Shown: positions 12,901 through 25,299, counted from the stretch's first letter. The stretch is DNA of 64,000 nt from Isoetes taiwanensis (GCA_021234155.1 JAJEKV010000004.1:8128109-8192108); one strand, 5' to 3'. Notes: a model not told the origin generated them from the letters alone. Translations and numbers: made by a program.

Positions 12901-15146
12901 AGTAGCTTTCATGTAGACCTATAGCATCTGCTGAGCTCTGTTGAAGCCCATTGTGAATAAAAACTAAAGAATCTTTTGATACTGTTGTCTTGGGGTTTTC
13001 TTGAGACTCCTTTGCAAGCAATGCATTGAGCGGCGCTGCAAAAATGCTACTCATAAACCTTTTCCTCCAGTTCTTTATTCAAGGAACAGATTTTTGAAAT
13101 CCTTTCGGTGCACCTGATAACCTGAGTAGAAACATGTAGCTACTACAGATTACGTCTAACTTTCCAAAGGGTACAGATTACATCTAACTTTCCAGAGGGT
13201 ATTCTTTTTTTACAGAGTACATTCACTATTATTTCTAACTTCACGCTTGTTTCAGAGAAAGCATTCAGACAAAGGATAGACGTCTCATAGTGGCGAATAC
13301 CCATGTTCTTTTCAATCCAAGACGTGGTGAAATTAAATTGGGACAGGTGAATGCACGTGCGGCATCCTTCTTTCAATAATAGAATGCTATGTATGGGGTA
13401 CCATGATTATTGATTCAATGATTATTGAAATGGGAGTTAAAGATCCACATAATAAAGTTTATTAGAATTGGCATTCCTTTCCTGTCAAGAAGAGCATCTC
13501 TTTTGGTTTGGATTTTCCTGTTCCTTTTTCTGCTTAAACGAAGAATAATACACAGGATTCTCTTGTGAAGATGCAAAATACAGTTTCTCAGCTGGAATCT
13601 ACCTTCATCTAGGTGCGAACATTACTTAATAGGGCTCATGCATTGTCCCTGTCATGTGGAGGTGCCCCAGTAGTTGTTGCTGGGGATTTTAATAGTACAC
13701 CAATGGTAAGACCTTTAGTTGTTACGCCATTGCAGACTCGTCATTTTCTCACCTGATTGTTGCAGAGCCCACTCTATCGCTTTCTTGTGACATCAGAGGT
13801 AACACCAGCAAGTTTTACTTTCTGTTACTTTATGGTGTATCGCTTAGTTAGCAATTGCAGCTGGATATCTCTGCCCTTGATCGATGGAGAATTTCAGGAC
13901 AAGAAGATGAGATTGATCTGAGAACGAGGAGGAGGTTTGTACAGAGGTATTCTATCTATGACTTTTCAGAGATCGTTACTGCAAGGGGGCAACAACTAAC
14001 AGAGAAGCTTCAGGAGTTGGTCAGCTGCTGGGCATGTGTTGCAGACCTTTGAGAAACTAGAAAATGCGTGTCCTACAGACAAAGATCAACCTCAATCAAT
14101 CAGCAACTCTTTAAGTGTTATTGAGCAGCAGTGCGTGACCACTGTTGAAGAGGAATCAACTAACACAGATGGCATTATTGAACAATCCCAGGCTGTCAGC
14201 AGGGAAACTGTGACATTTTCTGTACCAGCATTCACAAATAGTGAAACAGAGAAAACTCGAGGGCCTTGGCAAAGTACACTGGAGGTATCTGAATCCGAGG
14301 AACACAATATAGAAATAGGACCATTAGACAGGAAAACATACAGATGGACATCAGAAGAGTTGCTTGCAGCAACGGGTTCAACAGATTCTACTGTTGCATA
14401 TCACAAGTTGAAACTGTCCAGTGCATATCCTGAAGTTAAGGTATCCAGTGAATAATTGTCTATGGTTTTTTCTGATGGAATTGAATGTTAACATTGCTTT
14501 ATGATTCCAGGACCAATCAGATAGCAGAGATTCAGTAGGAGAGCCATCAGTCACAACATATCATTGCAAGTTTATGGGGACTGTTGATTATTTGTTGTAA
14601 ATTTTCCTCCTTGTGCATCCTTTATTAGTATTTAATTGGTGTTGTTTCTCCTTTCATACGCAACTGTGGAGTTTCTACTTGCAGGCATACAGAAGGACTT
14701 CGCCCTGTTAAGGTCTTGGATACGTTGCCCATTGAGGTCTTAAAAAGAACTGGTGGTCTCCCTTCGCATGTAAGGCTATATTTGTTGTGTATAAAGTGAT
14801 TTTTGACCTCGCGATGGTTCTGTTGTGCTAAACTTGTTAACGTGCATGTAAAGAGGGTCAGTAGTGTAACTTTATCAAGGTGAATGATCATCACTTTTTG
14901 TAGTCTAATTTAGCAGTATGCTTATGTATGCTACGTCTCTGTAGTTTCCCTTTTAGATCTATATTTTGTGCCATTTAAAATGCTTGATTCATCTCCCTTG
15001 AGGTGCATTTGTAAGATAGTTGTATGTGATGGCACTGTTTGGAGAATCTTGAGATGCATTCACTTCTAATTTGTAAATGACAGAAATGGGGAAGCGACCA
15101 TTTGGCACTGGCTTGCGAATTGGCATTTGTTCCAGACAAAAGTTAA
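9944..15146 (+). CDS. CCR4-6: CCR4 homolog 6, EEP-fold deadenylase-like protein
   Basis: Exons that join in phase: 9944-10217, 10724-10890, 11180-11245, 11305-11357, 11431-11512, 12094-12146, 13256-13346, 13613-13705, 13766-13798, 13861-about 13938, about 14045-14440, 14511-14596, 14685-14769, 15084-15146; roughly 540 residues. The N-terminus is Arg/Gly-rich (RGGWNSRGFLRGGGRRG). The EEP domain follows: RFTILSYNIL, then CFQEVDRF (metal-binding Glu), DGCAIFWRQNRF, LRDNVAQLC, ANTHVLFNPRRGEIKLGQVRTLL, VVVAGDFNSTPMSPLYRF (catalytic Asp and Asn) and, in the last exon, KWGSDHLAL (SDH motif). A long low-conservation insert (14045-14440) separates the last catalytic block, as in the plant CCR4-6 group. 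The expected role is 3'-5' mRNA poly(A) shortening. The junction between exons 10 and 11 is uncertain, because the frame changes there and a 106-base intron with GTACAG or a 70-base intron with GTTACT would both restore it. The conserved Trp after FMGTVDY is Leu here. Confidence 0.9.
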
Positions 15147-17166
15147 TATCTTATTTGTGCCATTTTCTTCCGTCAATGGAGAACTGATGATAATAGTTTG
15201 CTGTTTCTAGAAAAGCGACGAAGAAGAAAAATGCTTGTAAAACAATCTAGTATGAAAAGTCCAAAGGTTTGTAAACAATAGGATGAAGAGACATGGAGAA
15301 GATAAATGTTCTGGGCATTATTTTGCTTAGAACATGCCTGACCACAACTGTTCTTGCGGTGAAATTTGATCATTTGTGCTCCTTTGAGCGCTTTAGAAGA
15401 TTGATTGTGCTGCTGTGTATCAGGTGGTGCCTGGAAATCGCCTTGATAATTATTTTCTTTTCTGCGTGATTAAAGTAGAATGATTAGAAGTGAAGTGAAT
15501 CAGCCCCTAAAAGTGGACAGATTCTCAGAAAAACGAGTAATACTTGGAACATATTAATTTTAGAACATAGTTAAAGCGTTAAAAAAGTATCTGAATCGCT
15601 TTGTAGAATGATAAAGTGAAGTGAAAATCAATCTCCTAAAAGTGAAGTAGATTCTCAAAAAGATGAATAATTTAATAATCTTAGTGTTAAAGAAGTGTTT
15701 AAATTGCTACTATTGAGTCAATTCTTTGTTTTATGCTGCTCTCCCGTTTTTGTGTTTGGTATACAGTATCATGTGACTAAAAGTTATTGAACACCATATG
15801 GCCAGTAACAAAATTGCCACATCTGCCATGCATGCTGAAAAGAGCAATTATAATTAAATCATCCACTTCATAATGATTACAGAGAAGAATGGCGTGGAAC
15901 AGCTTACCTTCTGCATACATCTACAATGGATGGAAGTTTACTTCTATGAAATTGCACAAAGATTAACAATGCATCTTTTTAACTCCCAACTGCTGTACAT
16001 GTGCAGTGCCATAGAAACAGAAGCATCAGATTCTAGAGCCTCAAGCATGATGCATGCATTAGTGAGCCTACATCTCGTGAGAAATTCAGAATCAGAACAT
16101 GCCGAATCAGAACATGCCCTGATAATGATATAAAATGTCATTTTGCTGGCTTCACTACTTTTTGCCGCATTTCTATAAATAAGTAGATTGCCTCTTTCCT
16201 CTGGCCATGTCTGACATGTGCTGCAATAATGGCAGTCTATGGAAGAACGTGCTTCCTTGTAAAGAAAAACTGTGCATATTTTAGTTTACCACACTTGCCA
16301 TAGATTTCAACAAGCAAATTTTCAAGAAAATGCTGAAGCTATTACCTCGTGTCTTTTAAGGTACGATTCCTCTTTTAAGGTATGATTCCTCTCCATCTAT
16401 GTTCTCGAACTTATGCTATCAATGTATGTGTTGAATGTATGCAAACTTAAGTTTTTAAGAAGGTAAAAAATGGATGCATTGAAGAGAGATGCCTCTAATA
16501 AACAACCAATCTTTACAATCATAGGGGATAATAAATAATTCTTCTTACAATTGTTTACGTGCTTATTGGAAGATTTGTTGGCTGCTCAGAATCTAATAAC
16601 TTTTCCAAATAGTAACTTCTTTTTCTGTTATGACAGATCAAATATTGCATTGCTATTGTGATAGACATTTCTTATAACATCATGTCGGCTTTCAAACCTT
16701 GGATGTAGAGCTGTGTTTTTCTTCTGGTGAGCGGCAAAGGAGATATACATTTACTGTTATGATAAGCTTTGCTAATAGCCCTTAGCATTTTCATATGCTG
16801 CCTTGCTGAGACTGCAACTTTAATAAATAGCTTCGTTGTTCATACTTTAAGACTATATTGTATTATTGGTCTCGCAGGATTCAAAGCCGTAAATATTGCA
16901 ATCATGACCATTACACAATGATTCAAATTATTGTTACCCTTACAAATTTGTGCTCTATCTAACTATTGTTATGATATATGAATGCCATACACAAATTCTC
17001 ATAAAGGAACCCACCATTATGGTCATTTGATCTAAAATGCAATTCAATTTATCAAGATGAGCAATAACTGTATCAATTCTTGCTTATATTTACACATACA
17101 AGCAACTTCATTCACGTTTGAGACATTGGAAAGAAGTTCCAAAAAAAGATGGCCTAAACCAATGTA
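15147..17166. other. AT-rich intergenic DNA after CCR4-6
   Basis: No coding sequence is recognised. Local duplications are frequent: the 126-bp pair at 15490-15720, a 16-base tandem GAATCAGAACATGCC-type pair near 16088-16118, and GATTCCTCTTTTAAGGTA-type copies near 16360-16395. The CCR4-6 polyadenylation site must lie at its left end but shows no distinctive signal. Confidence 0.5.
15490..15720. repeat. 126-bp tandem duplication, diverged
   Basis: GTGAAGTGAA with a following (C)TCCTAAAAGTG and GATTCTCA(G/A)AAA occurs at 15490 and again at 15616. The second copy is shorter and carries small indels. Confidence 0.7.
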
Positions 17167-17169
17167 CAT
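17167..17169. repeat. 3-bp target duplication CAT (left)
   Basis: CAT immediately precedes the CACTA terminus and is repeated at 17926-17928 after the other end. Three-base target duplications are characteristic of the CACTA superfamily. Confidence 0.75.
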
Positions 17170-17925
17170 CACTACTACAGAATAGGCAGTTTGCGACGTC
17201 GTTTGCGACGTCTTAGCGACGTAACGAGGACATCAAACATCGCATGCACACGTTTGAATAACGTTTCCCGCTCGTCGCAAATGACGTCGCCGTGGATTCG
17301 TCGCAGCGCGACATCACGTCGCAGGTGCGACGTCACGTCGCATGTGCAACGTATTAGCGACGTCGTGGACGTCCCAAATATGTACAATATATGTCCTTAT
17401 GATGTTTTACAGACGTCGCTCAAATGTTGCTAAGACGTACATATACGTGCGCCCAAAATGTTTTTTCGTGGACTTGAACCCCTAACCTCTGGCTAACAAA
17501 CCTGAGGCCTTACCAACACCTCAATAACTCGTATTTATATTTATTCTGTGTTTATTCTTTAAGTCGCAATGAGACGTTGCACTTGTGACGTTTCACGTTT
17601 TAATGACGTTGCACTTGCGACGTGATACGTCGCTAGTGCGACGTGGCACGTAGTAGGCTATTGCGACGTCTGGTAAGACGTTCTAACTGTGACGTCTGAC
17701 GTTCTATCTGCAACGTCGTTTGAATTTTGTGCAACGTCGTACGAACGTACTCGATTTTTGCCATTGCGACGTTTGACCAGACGTTTCAACTGCGACGTGG
17801 GACGTTCTATCTGTGACGACGTTTAAATTTTGTGCGACGTCATGGGAACGTACACGATTTTTGCGACGTGGACGTTTCATATACGTCGCAAACTGACGTC
17901 GCAAACAACCCATCCTCTAGTAGTG
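17170..17925. mobile_element. Non-autonomous CACTA (CMC/EnSpm) element
   Basis: The 756-bp segment begins CACTACTACAGAATAGGCAG and ends in the inverted counterpart CTCTAGTAGTG. The terminal repeats align for about 40 bases with a handful of mismatches, including the inner TTTGCGACGTC words. It is flanked by CAT on both sides. Subterminal regions are packed with GCGACGT and its complement ACGTCGC, more than 20 copies in both orientations; such subterminal arrays are transposase-binding sites in known CACTA elements. No transposase is encoded, so mobility would need a partner. A tRNA-like segment lies inside. Confidence 0.88.
17467..17525 (-). other. tRNA-like segment with pol III A- and B-box motifs
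   Basis: On the minus strand a TGGTAAGGCCT-type A box (17505-17515) is followed by GGTTCAAGTCC (17470-17480), which fits the B-box consensus exactly. Spacing is about right for a tRNA. I cannot fold a complete acceptor stem or a clean anticodon arm, so this is a tRNA relic or a captured SINE head, not a functional tRNA gene. Confidence 0.5.
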
Positions 17926-17928
17926 CAT

Positions 17929-20665
17929 CAGAAGGTGCAAACAGATCTACATCCTTGGCTCTCATGCATGCTCAAGGTGCCCATGAGAAGTAGCGTAGCA
18001 CCTGCCAACATTTAATGGATCCATGTTTGTTTAATCCAAGAGCTGCACCAAGACATATCGTCCATCTTCTTGTTCCTAATCTGATCATGATCCAAGCATG
18101 CAAAAGTATGGAAATACGCATGTCTCATCAGCAACATCATGATCTTTGTTCACTATTACACGCTCAACTAAAGTTCCCAAGACAAACATGACCGGCTATC
18201 ACTGTAAGATATATCAATCTTGACAAACACTAATGAACATAAATCTAGGATAAACCAATAGACATAAATATTATAGAAAACATAATTAAACCAGCACAAT
18301 TTTAAGACAAATAAATTAAATAATTCCTAGCTTCTGGCAGCCCAATCACGATTGGAGTTCTATTCCTCCAAAATTTGCCAACCTCTCTAACATTAAGACA
18401 CTGCTAATTGCAGGGAATGCATGTAAACATGCAATCACCAATTGGCAATGGCAAACCTTTGCCTAGAACATATTGAAAAATTGTGTATGACTCCAGGAAG
18501 GCCGGAGCTACCAATGGCAATTAACCTAGATTCTTCAAGGTTCTATCAAGATTCCCCTAGATTCTTAAAGTATCTATAAGAAATCCTCTAGATTTGATAG
18601 GATTATATAAGGATTCTTCAAGATTATCATAAGTTTCTCTAGATTCTTCAAGATTCTCTTAAGACTCCTCTAGATCTCAAAAGTTCCTATGAAGATTTTA
18701 CTAATGAAGAACCTCGAGATTAGTATTTCAATCTCATGTTCGCCTTGCAAGTCCAATCAAACTTCTAAAAGCCAAAGGCAATGCTAAAAAATCATTGTTA
18801 ACCTATTAAGTTAAAGTCCGCCTTCAAAGTTTGAAGTCATTTATTTCACGCCAAAGTCAATGTCAATTGACACAAGTTCTACACATATTCTCAGATAGTA
18901 CCATAAAGATTCTATGGAGGATGATGCAACCAAATGGGCAAAATAAATGAACAAACTTTTTAAATGTATCGAGAACCTTTAGGAGGTTTAGTGTATGTGT
19001 TTAAATTGGTATAAACAGTGGAAAGCATGAGATTCAAAGGTTTTGAATAAAGATGCCATAATTGTAAAAAAATCTTAACATTATACGTAACTTGTGCGAC
19101 GCTTTTTTATTCAATAAAACAAACAATATTTCATGAACCAACAATTTGAGTCAAGCCAACATTAAGCCACCTGAAATTCATATTTATTGACTTTTAGAAA
19201 GTGGAATCACTTAAAATAATCACAATTCTAACCAATAATTGCCAAGAGCGGATCGTCCATTGTATAATCTTAATAATTAGATATTAAATTCAACTAGTAA
19301 TGAGGCCCGGCGTTGCTGGGCATAAATACAATTCTCTGGATGCAAACATGCATCAGCTTCAGAAAGAAGTTGGACCTTTCAATGTCTCTTAGAAATAGTC
19401 ATATTAGTGACAACAAATCTTATCCTTAGGCATAACTTTGAGAATAGTACAATAGATTGGATGTATATTGCATTTTTAGATTTGTTGCATGGAGTTCCAA
19501 TTTTAGCGAATCTTTGTTAGCTTGCGTATACAACATATGATTGTAGTTGATGATTATTGGTACATAAGAAAACCTATGACAAATGACATTTTTAAAGAAA
19601 CCTCAAGAAAAATATAACACATCAAACTTGCTGGATGGCATTGAAAGTGCTACCTCGGGAGAAATATAGTATAATCAAACTTGCTAGATGGCATTGGAAG
19701 TGCTGCCAGCTAGCGTGTGTGCTCAATACCATCATGTTGTACATAGGTCTTTTGAAGTTCAATCGATATTGCATGGGTGGAACACTTTCTCATGATTTAA
19801 TTATTTCAAATCGAGATTGGATTGGTTTCATTGACTGAGAATATAAATAATAGGCTACATTTATTCTCACGAATGGAATCCTACTTTATGACCACGATAG
19901 CTTGTGCATGATATAAATTGCACTTTCGATATCTGAATATAGGTTGTTCTATAGATGCTCGTAAGATATAAAGGATCGCATGCTCAATAAACATCTTATA
20001 TGCACCCGTGTCTTTCATGTGCTTTATATGCATAATCATCTTTCTTTTTCTATGTTCCTTTCTCTTGGACCTTATATTAATTGATTATAAAATTTGTCAT
20101 TATTTTATAGATTGAGCTACATACATTACATGCTAATGCGACAAAATGGTATAAATGTGGAAATAGAATGTCGGCTTCACATATACAAATTCGGCAAATG
20201 TAGGTATGCTTTAACTACATCTAACTGGGAGTTCTAATTTTGATATGGTGTTTGCTATATCTAGTTGACAGCACCTGTGGCATAAATTTGACTTCCCCTT
20301 TCATGTAAGGGATATTAGCATGGAGAGATGAAGAGATGTATGGATGAGACATGAACAAATGTACTGTTCATCGACAAATGCTAACCTTTGTATCAGCCTT
20401 CTGAATGTTCAAGAAATATAAGTGTTTCTTATGTTATCAATTGTAAATTTATTGTACATGCTAGGAAGTAAAAAGCATGAGATGTTAAGAAGCAAGCAGA
20501 TAATCAGAGATATGGGACCGCAGATTGGTAAACATATGGACATATAGAAATTCAGTGCTCAAGATAATTGTTGTAAATGAAATAATGGTATGACTCTTTA
20601 ATAATGATTCTAATTGCTTTAAATGTCATAATGGCATGATGCTATAATAATGATGTTTGCATCTA
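17929..20665. other. AT-rich non-coding region
   Basis: No gene is recognised. It contains a low-complexity block at 18480-18720, built of variants of AGATTCTTCAAGATT and CTAGATT, a Helitron-like terminus at 19294, and a pair of about 54-bp tandem copies at 19606-19711 (AAACTTGCTGGATGGCATTG-type). Small open frames have no protein-like features. Confidence 0.5.
19294..19321 (-). mobile_element. Second Helitron-like 3' terminus
   Basis: Minus-strand hairpin (plus positions 19305-19321, GCCCGG paired with CTGGGC, one mismatch) followed by seven bases and CTAG-T. It matches the terminus at 2264 in hairpin sequence, spacing and orientation, so the two belong to one family. Confidence 0.6.
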
Positions 20666-21090
20666 GATGACAATAACTTGGCCAAGAAGGGGTACATTGA
20701 AGGCTTGAATGAGGAGATCGTGAGCTATAAACCCCAAAATATGTCAGAAGCAGAGTCTAAGGCTGTGAGCTTATAAGGAATAGGTCCCCAAGGTAGTGGA
20801 CAGAAGCAGCAGTACTATCAGGACAAGGGAAAAGCTACAGGAAGCTATAGCCCAAGAGCAACAAGCCCCAGTACAATGCAAACTATGGAAAGCAAGGGAA
20901 TACAAATTTTGGCAAGCAGGACAAGAAACAGGTCAGCAGAGACAAAGAGCAAGCGGGTGGTTCAAACTACTCCAAAGCAGTGAAGCAGTTCTTACAGTTC
21001 ATTCCGAAGGAGAAGAGACAAGAATGTATTGAAAAGCAGTTGTGCTTCAGGCGCTTCTAGCCAAGACATCAAACACACAACTGCCCCTTT
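20666..21090 (+). pseudogene. gypsy gag C-terminal remnant
   Basis: Frames around 20666-20778 encode KKGYIEGLNEEIV and MSEAESKAVSL, the end of a retrotransposon gag domain, then a TAA. After a frame change, a basic, Gln-rich tract ends in ECIEKQLCFRRF and HQTHNCP, a damaged CCHC zinc knuckle. It is continuous with the protease region downstream. Confidence 0.75.
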
Positions 21091-24000
21091 GTGATGAATG
21101 TGGCGTTAGCAGAGCTAGGAGGATGGGAGACACCCCCGGAGATCGACGAAGAAGATGCTTGCGACTACATCCGGGGTGAGTGCCATATCTTTGCTGTCAT
21201 TGACTCTGAGAATGCCGAGAGTCAATACCAGGTCATCTCGACGATTGAGAAAATCAAAGCCAAGTCCTTCATAGTGTTGATAGATACGGGGAGCACCCAT
21301 AATTTTGCTTCGCCAAGGATGATATAGATGTTGAAGCTGAAGCCTTTGAAGTCCAAGCCTAGGCCTATTGTGTTGGCAAGTGGGGCAATCCGATACACAG
21401 CAGAAAAGAGGATCAACTTCGACATAGACTTGCTAGGTATCAACGTTGGAATGTGAGCAGAAATAATAAACATCGGCAAGTATGACTTGATCATAGACAT
21501 GGAATACCTTGGCCCGACTGGAGCTGTGATTGATTTGTGGGAAGCAGAAAGTCACTTTAACGATGCCAAATGGCAAAATCATTGAGATAACAGGTAAAGA
21601 GATCACCCCAATCATGCAATGCATGTCTACTAAGAAATTTCTTAGATGCATAAAGAAGGAGCAAGTGGCCTAGGTCTTTAAGCTCGAAATTGAGGAGCCA
21701 GAAACAGAGGAAGACAAGGAGGCCAAAGCATTGAAGCTGCCAAAGCCAATTGCCAAGCTAGTGAAGAAATTCCATGATTTATTCCCAGATAAGATCAAGC
21801 AACTTCCACCTTACAGGGGAGTCGAGTGTGAAATAGGGACGAAGCCAACAAGTAAGGCACCCTACAGAATGTCACCTCAAGAGTTGACGAAATTAAAGAA
21901 GCAATTGCAGGAGCTGCTAGACCTAGAGTTTATAAGACCTAGCGTCTCTCCATTTGAAGCGCCAATCCTTTTTGTCAAGAAGAAAGATGGAAGTCTCAGA
22001 ATGTGCATTGACTATTGCCAATTGAAGAAGCACACCATCAAGAACAAGTATGCGCTACCTCGATCAGATGATTCGATAGATCGGCTGCTCCCTCCAAGAT
22101 AGACTTGAGGTCAGACTACCACCAAATCAGAATCAAGGAAGGAGACATCCATAAGACTGCATTCAGGATGAGATATGGCCACTATGAGTTCACAGTGGTG
22201 CCATTTGGATTGTCCAACGCTCCAGCAACTTCATGAGGCTCATGAACGACGTTTTCCACGAGTTCCTAGATATATTCATCATAGTTTTCTTTGATGACAT
22301 TCTAGTCTACAGCAAATCCTTGGAGAAGCATGCCCAACACTTGAGGAAATTCTTGAAATGTTGAGGAGGCATTAGCTTTATGCGAAGCTATCTAAGTGTC
22401 ACTTTGCGATAGAAAGGGTAGAGTACTTGGGGCATGTGATCACAGCTGAAGGGATTTCCACCGACCTTGTGAAGATTGAAGCGGTAATTGATTGGCCAGC
22501 ACTGAAGAATATCCATAAAGTGAGGAGCTTTCTCGGGCTAGCAAGGTATTACAGAAAGTTCGTCAGAAACGTTGCAAAGGTAGCAGCACTGCTAACGGAC
22601 CTCACCAAAGTGGAGAAGATAAAAGATTGGACGAGTCATTGGCAAAGGAAGGCCCATGCAGCGTTTGAGACATTGAAGAAAGCCTTAATGATTGCCCCAG
22701 TCTTAATATTGCCCGATCCAGAGAAAGATAAGTTGGTGTTAACTGATGCTAGCAAGATTGCAACAGGAGCAGTCTTAATGCAGGAGGAGAGGGTGGTAGC
22801 GTATGATTCAAGGAAGATGAACGACGCCGAAACGCGTTACCCAACCCATGACCAGGAGTTGCTAGCAGTAGTGAGAGCATTGAGATATGGAGGCATTATC
22901 TATTGGAAAGGAAGTTCCAATTAGATACGGACCATCAACGTCTACAGTATGTCTTCACCCAACCACATCTCAACTTGAGACAAAGGAGATGGATGGAGTT
23001 CCTAGAGGAGTACGATTTTGTCATCGTGTACAAGCCAGACAAGCTTAGCGTGGTTGCGGATGCACTCTCAAGGCACCCCTTGATGACGCGAGTCCATTGC
23101 AATGCCATATCAACACTCGCCAGTGAGTTTGACAAGAAGATAGAAGAAATGTTGCCAATGGACCGAGACTTCAAGGAAGGGGCAAGCCTTTCTAAGGAGG
23201 CAAGAACGGACAAAGAGAAAGAAATCTTCAAGCATTTTAAGAAGGAAGGCAACCTATTGTACCATAAGAACAAATTGTGTGTACCAGAATCATCCGGAGT
23301 CAGGAGGTTAATACTCCATGACACGCACAATAGCCCAATAGCCGGCCATGTAGGTCTCATGAAAGCCTACTTCAAGATAGAAAGTAGCTACTATTGGCCC
23401 GCCATGAAGAAGCAGATAGTCAAGTACATTCGAGAATGTCAACTATGTCAGCAAACGAAGGCAGAGCAACTTCGAATTCCAGGAGTGTTAGAGACATTGC
23501 TAGTGCCAAATGCCAAATGAGAAGTAATAAGCATGGACTTCACAACAGGGCTCCCAAGAATGATAAGGGGCAAGGACGCTTTAATGGTAGTAGTGGACAA
23601 GTTGTCAAAAATGGCGCATTTTGTGCCATGCAGGACCACGAATACGGCGTTGGATACTGCCGTGTTGTTCACAAAGGAAATCTTTCGACTCCATGGGATG
23701 CCAAGGGAGATAGTCTCTGATACGGATTCGAAGTTCATGAGTGCATTTTGGCAAGATCTCTTCACCACCATCCAGATGAAGCTGTCGACGAGCATGTCAT
23801 ATCATCCTTAGACTGATGGGCAGACGGAGCGAATGAATCAGATACTTAATTATATGTTCAGGAATTACGTCTGGAACAAGCAATCAAAGTGGGACGATTA
23901 CATTCACTTGGTGGAGTTTGCATATAATAGCACTAAGCAAGAGTCGTCTCAAATGTCGCTGTTCATAATCAACTACAACTACCAATGCTTGACTCTAGAC

Positions 24001-24521
24001 ACTTGGCACAATCCCGTGTCCCAGTAGATGCTAGCCGACATGCAACAATTGGTGGAAGAAGTGAGAGGATATCTTCTAGCAGCAAGAAGGCGGCAGAGCA
24101 CAGAACAGTAAGAGAGTTCCAAGTAGAGGACAATGTATGGCCGAAGATCAAAGTCAAGCAAGCGAAGCTCCACATCGGCAATTGCAAGAAACTTGCTCCA
24201 AGATGGGCTGAACCGTTCAGGATAGCCAAAAGAGTAGGTAACCAATCCTACAAGTTGGATCTTCCAGCACATCTCAAAATCTATAGGGTCTTCTATGTAA
24301 GTCTCCTGAAGAGGCACACTCCTAATCTAGAGGAAGTATTAGACACAATAGAATTACTGGAAATGACGGACGACCAACTCGAGATCGTCCCAGAGGTTCT
24401 TCTTGGCAGGTCCTACAAGAAAACAAGAAGATCCCAATTTCTCCAATACCTAGTGAAATGGATGCACTTGCATGTGGAAGACGCTATATGGATACTACAA
24501 TCAAATTTGGAGAAGCAGTAA
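21091..24521 (+). pseudogene. gypsy pol: protease, RT, RNase H, integrase, chromodomain
   Basis: Protease has IVLIDTGSTHNFA near 21270-21310. RT starts near 21731 ([19 protein letters not shown] at 21958-22016); stops and indels between 22085 and 22370 hide the middle, but FFDDILVYS survives near 22285. The frame resumes with EYLGHVIT and ends in RNase H (LVLTDAS at about 22735, DALSRHPL at about 23061). Integrase shows an HHCC zinc motif (HDTHNSPIAGH to CQLCQQTK, 23320-23460), the first catalytic Asp in SMDFTTGLP, the second in VSDTDSKF and the Glu in DGQTERMNQ, with nonsense codons at 23518 and 23812. The C-terminus (24385-24521) is chromodomain-like (FLQYLVKW, EDAIWI). At least six disabling changes are visible. 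Confidence 0.9.
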
Positions 24522-25299
24522 CCCCATTTCATGCAGTAATGCAAGGGTCGACTCGTCACCGAAGTAGTCGACACCGAACCGATAGGTGAGTGTGAGGTAG
24601 ATTAAGAAGCCTACTCACGTCGCCATGAAAGTAGACAAAATTGAGAGATAAGAGGTTATTTAGCCATGCATTGATAGGAAAGAACCTCTAGTCAATGCCT
24701 ATTACGGGGAGGACGCCATCCTTCATGCCAAGGGCGACGAAAGGTGTAGGCATGAGTGATCATCTTAGCCACGACAGGGCGCTGTCTCCACGGCCAAGAA
24801 GAAACATCATCTTCCTACGCCGGGAGATTAGTCGTGCATCCATATAGTTAATTAAGTGTAATTAAATGGGTGGTTCCCTAATAACCAACTTTATAATAAA
24901 TAAATGTGTACTAACATAGTGTTGGACCTGCAGGCCAATAGGAGTGTCTAGCGGCAGGAGGGTCACACTGCGGAGACTTCCAACACATGTGTTGTCATAA
25001 TGTGTTGCAAGGAGACCAATTGGATCTTAAATTATAGAATTTTGAAAACTCTGTTAATGATAATTGTGCAAGTTATAAAATTTTGTGAATATTAAATGAT
25101 AATGTAAGGGTTGAGAAATCATCTTACTATAGTATGTTATGGAACAAGTGATGTGATTATAAAATTTAAACCTAAATATTACTTTGGGGTAATTGTGATA
25201 TAAAATTGCATGCATAGAATGTGTTACAGGGATCATGCAGGGGTCCAAGGAAGGGAGACACGTGATGCTGAGGACAACATCAACTCAAGGTGTGGAGAT

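Larger units (their letters stand above)
20666..25299 (+). mobile_element. Decayed Ty3/gypsy chromovirus without a 5' LTR
   Basis: Gag C-terminus, protease, reverse transcriptase, RNase H, integrase and chromodomain occur in Ty3/gypsy order. The chromodomain places it among chromoviruses. The copy starts abruptly inside gag (EGLNEEIVSYKP at about 20704), so the 5' LTR, leader and N-terminal gag are missing. About 780 bases of untranslated sequence separate the last pol stop (24521) from a GTGGAGATTGTTACG junction near 25300, where the 3' LTR probably begins. Many stops and frameshifts show it is long dead. Confidence 0.88.

Noticed and set aside
14019-14044. 26-base intron in CCR4-6 between GTCAGC and GTTGCAG
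   Set aside because: Far below the minimum size of plant introns; longer alternatives with the same acceptor exist.
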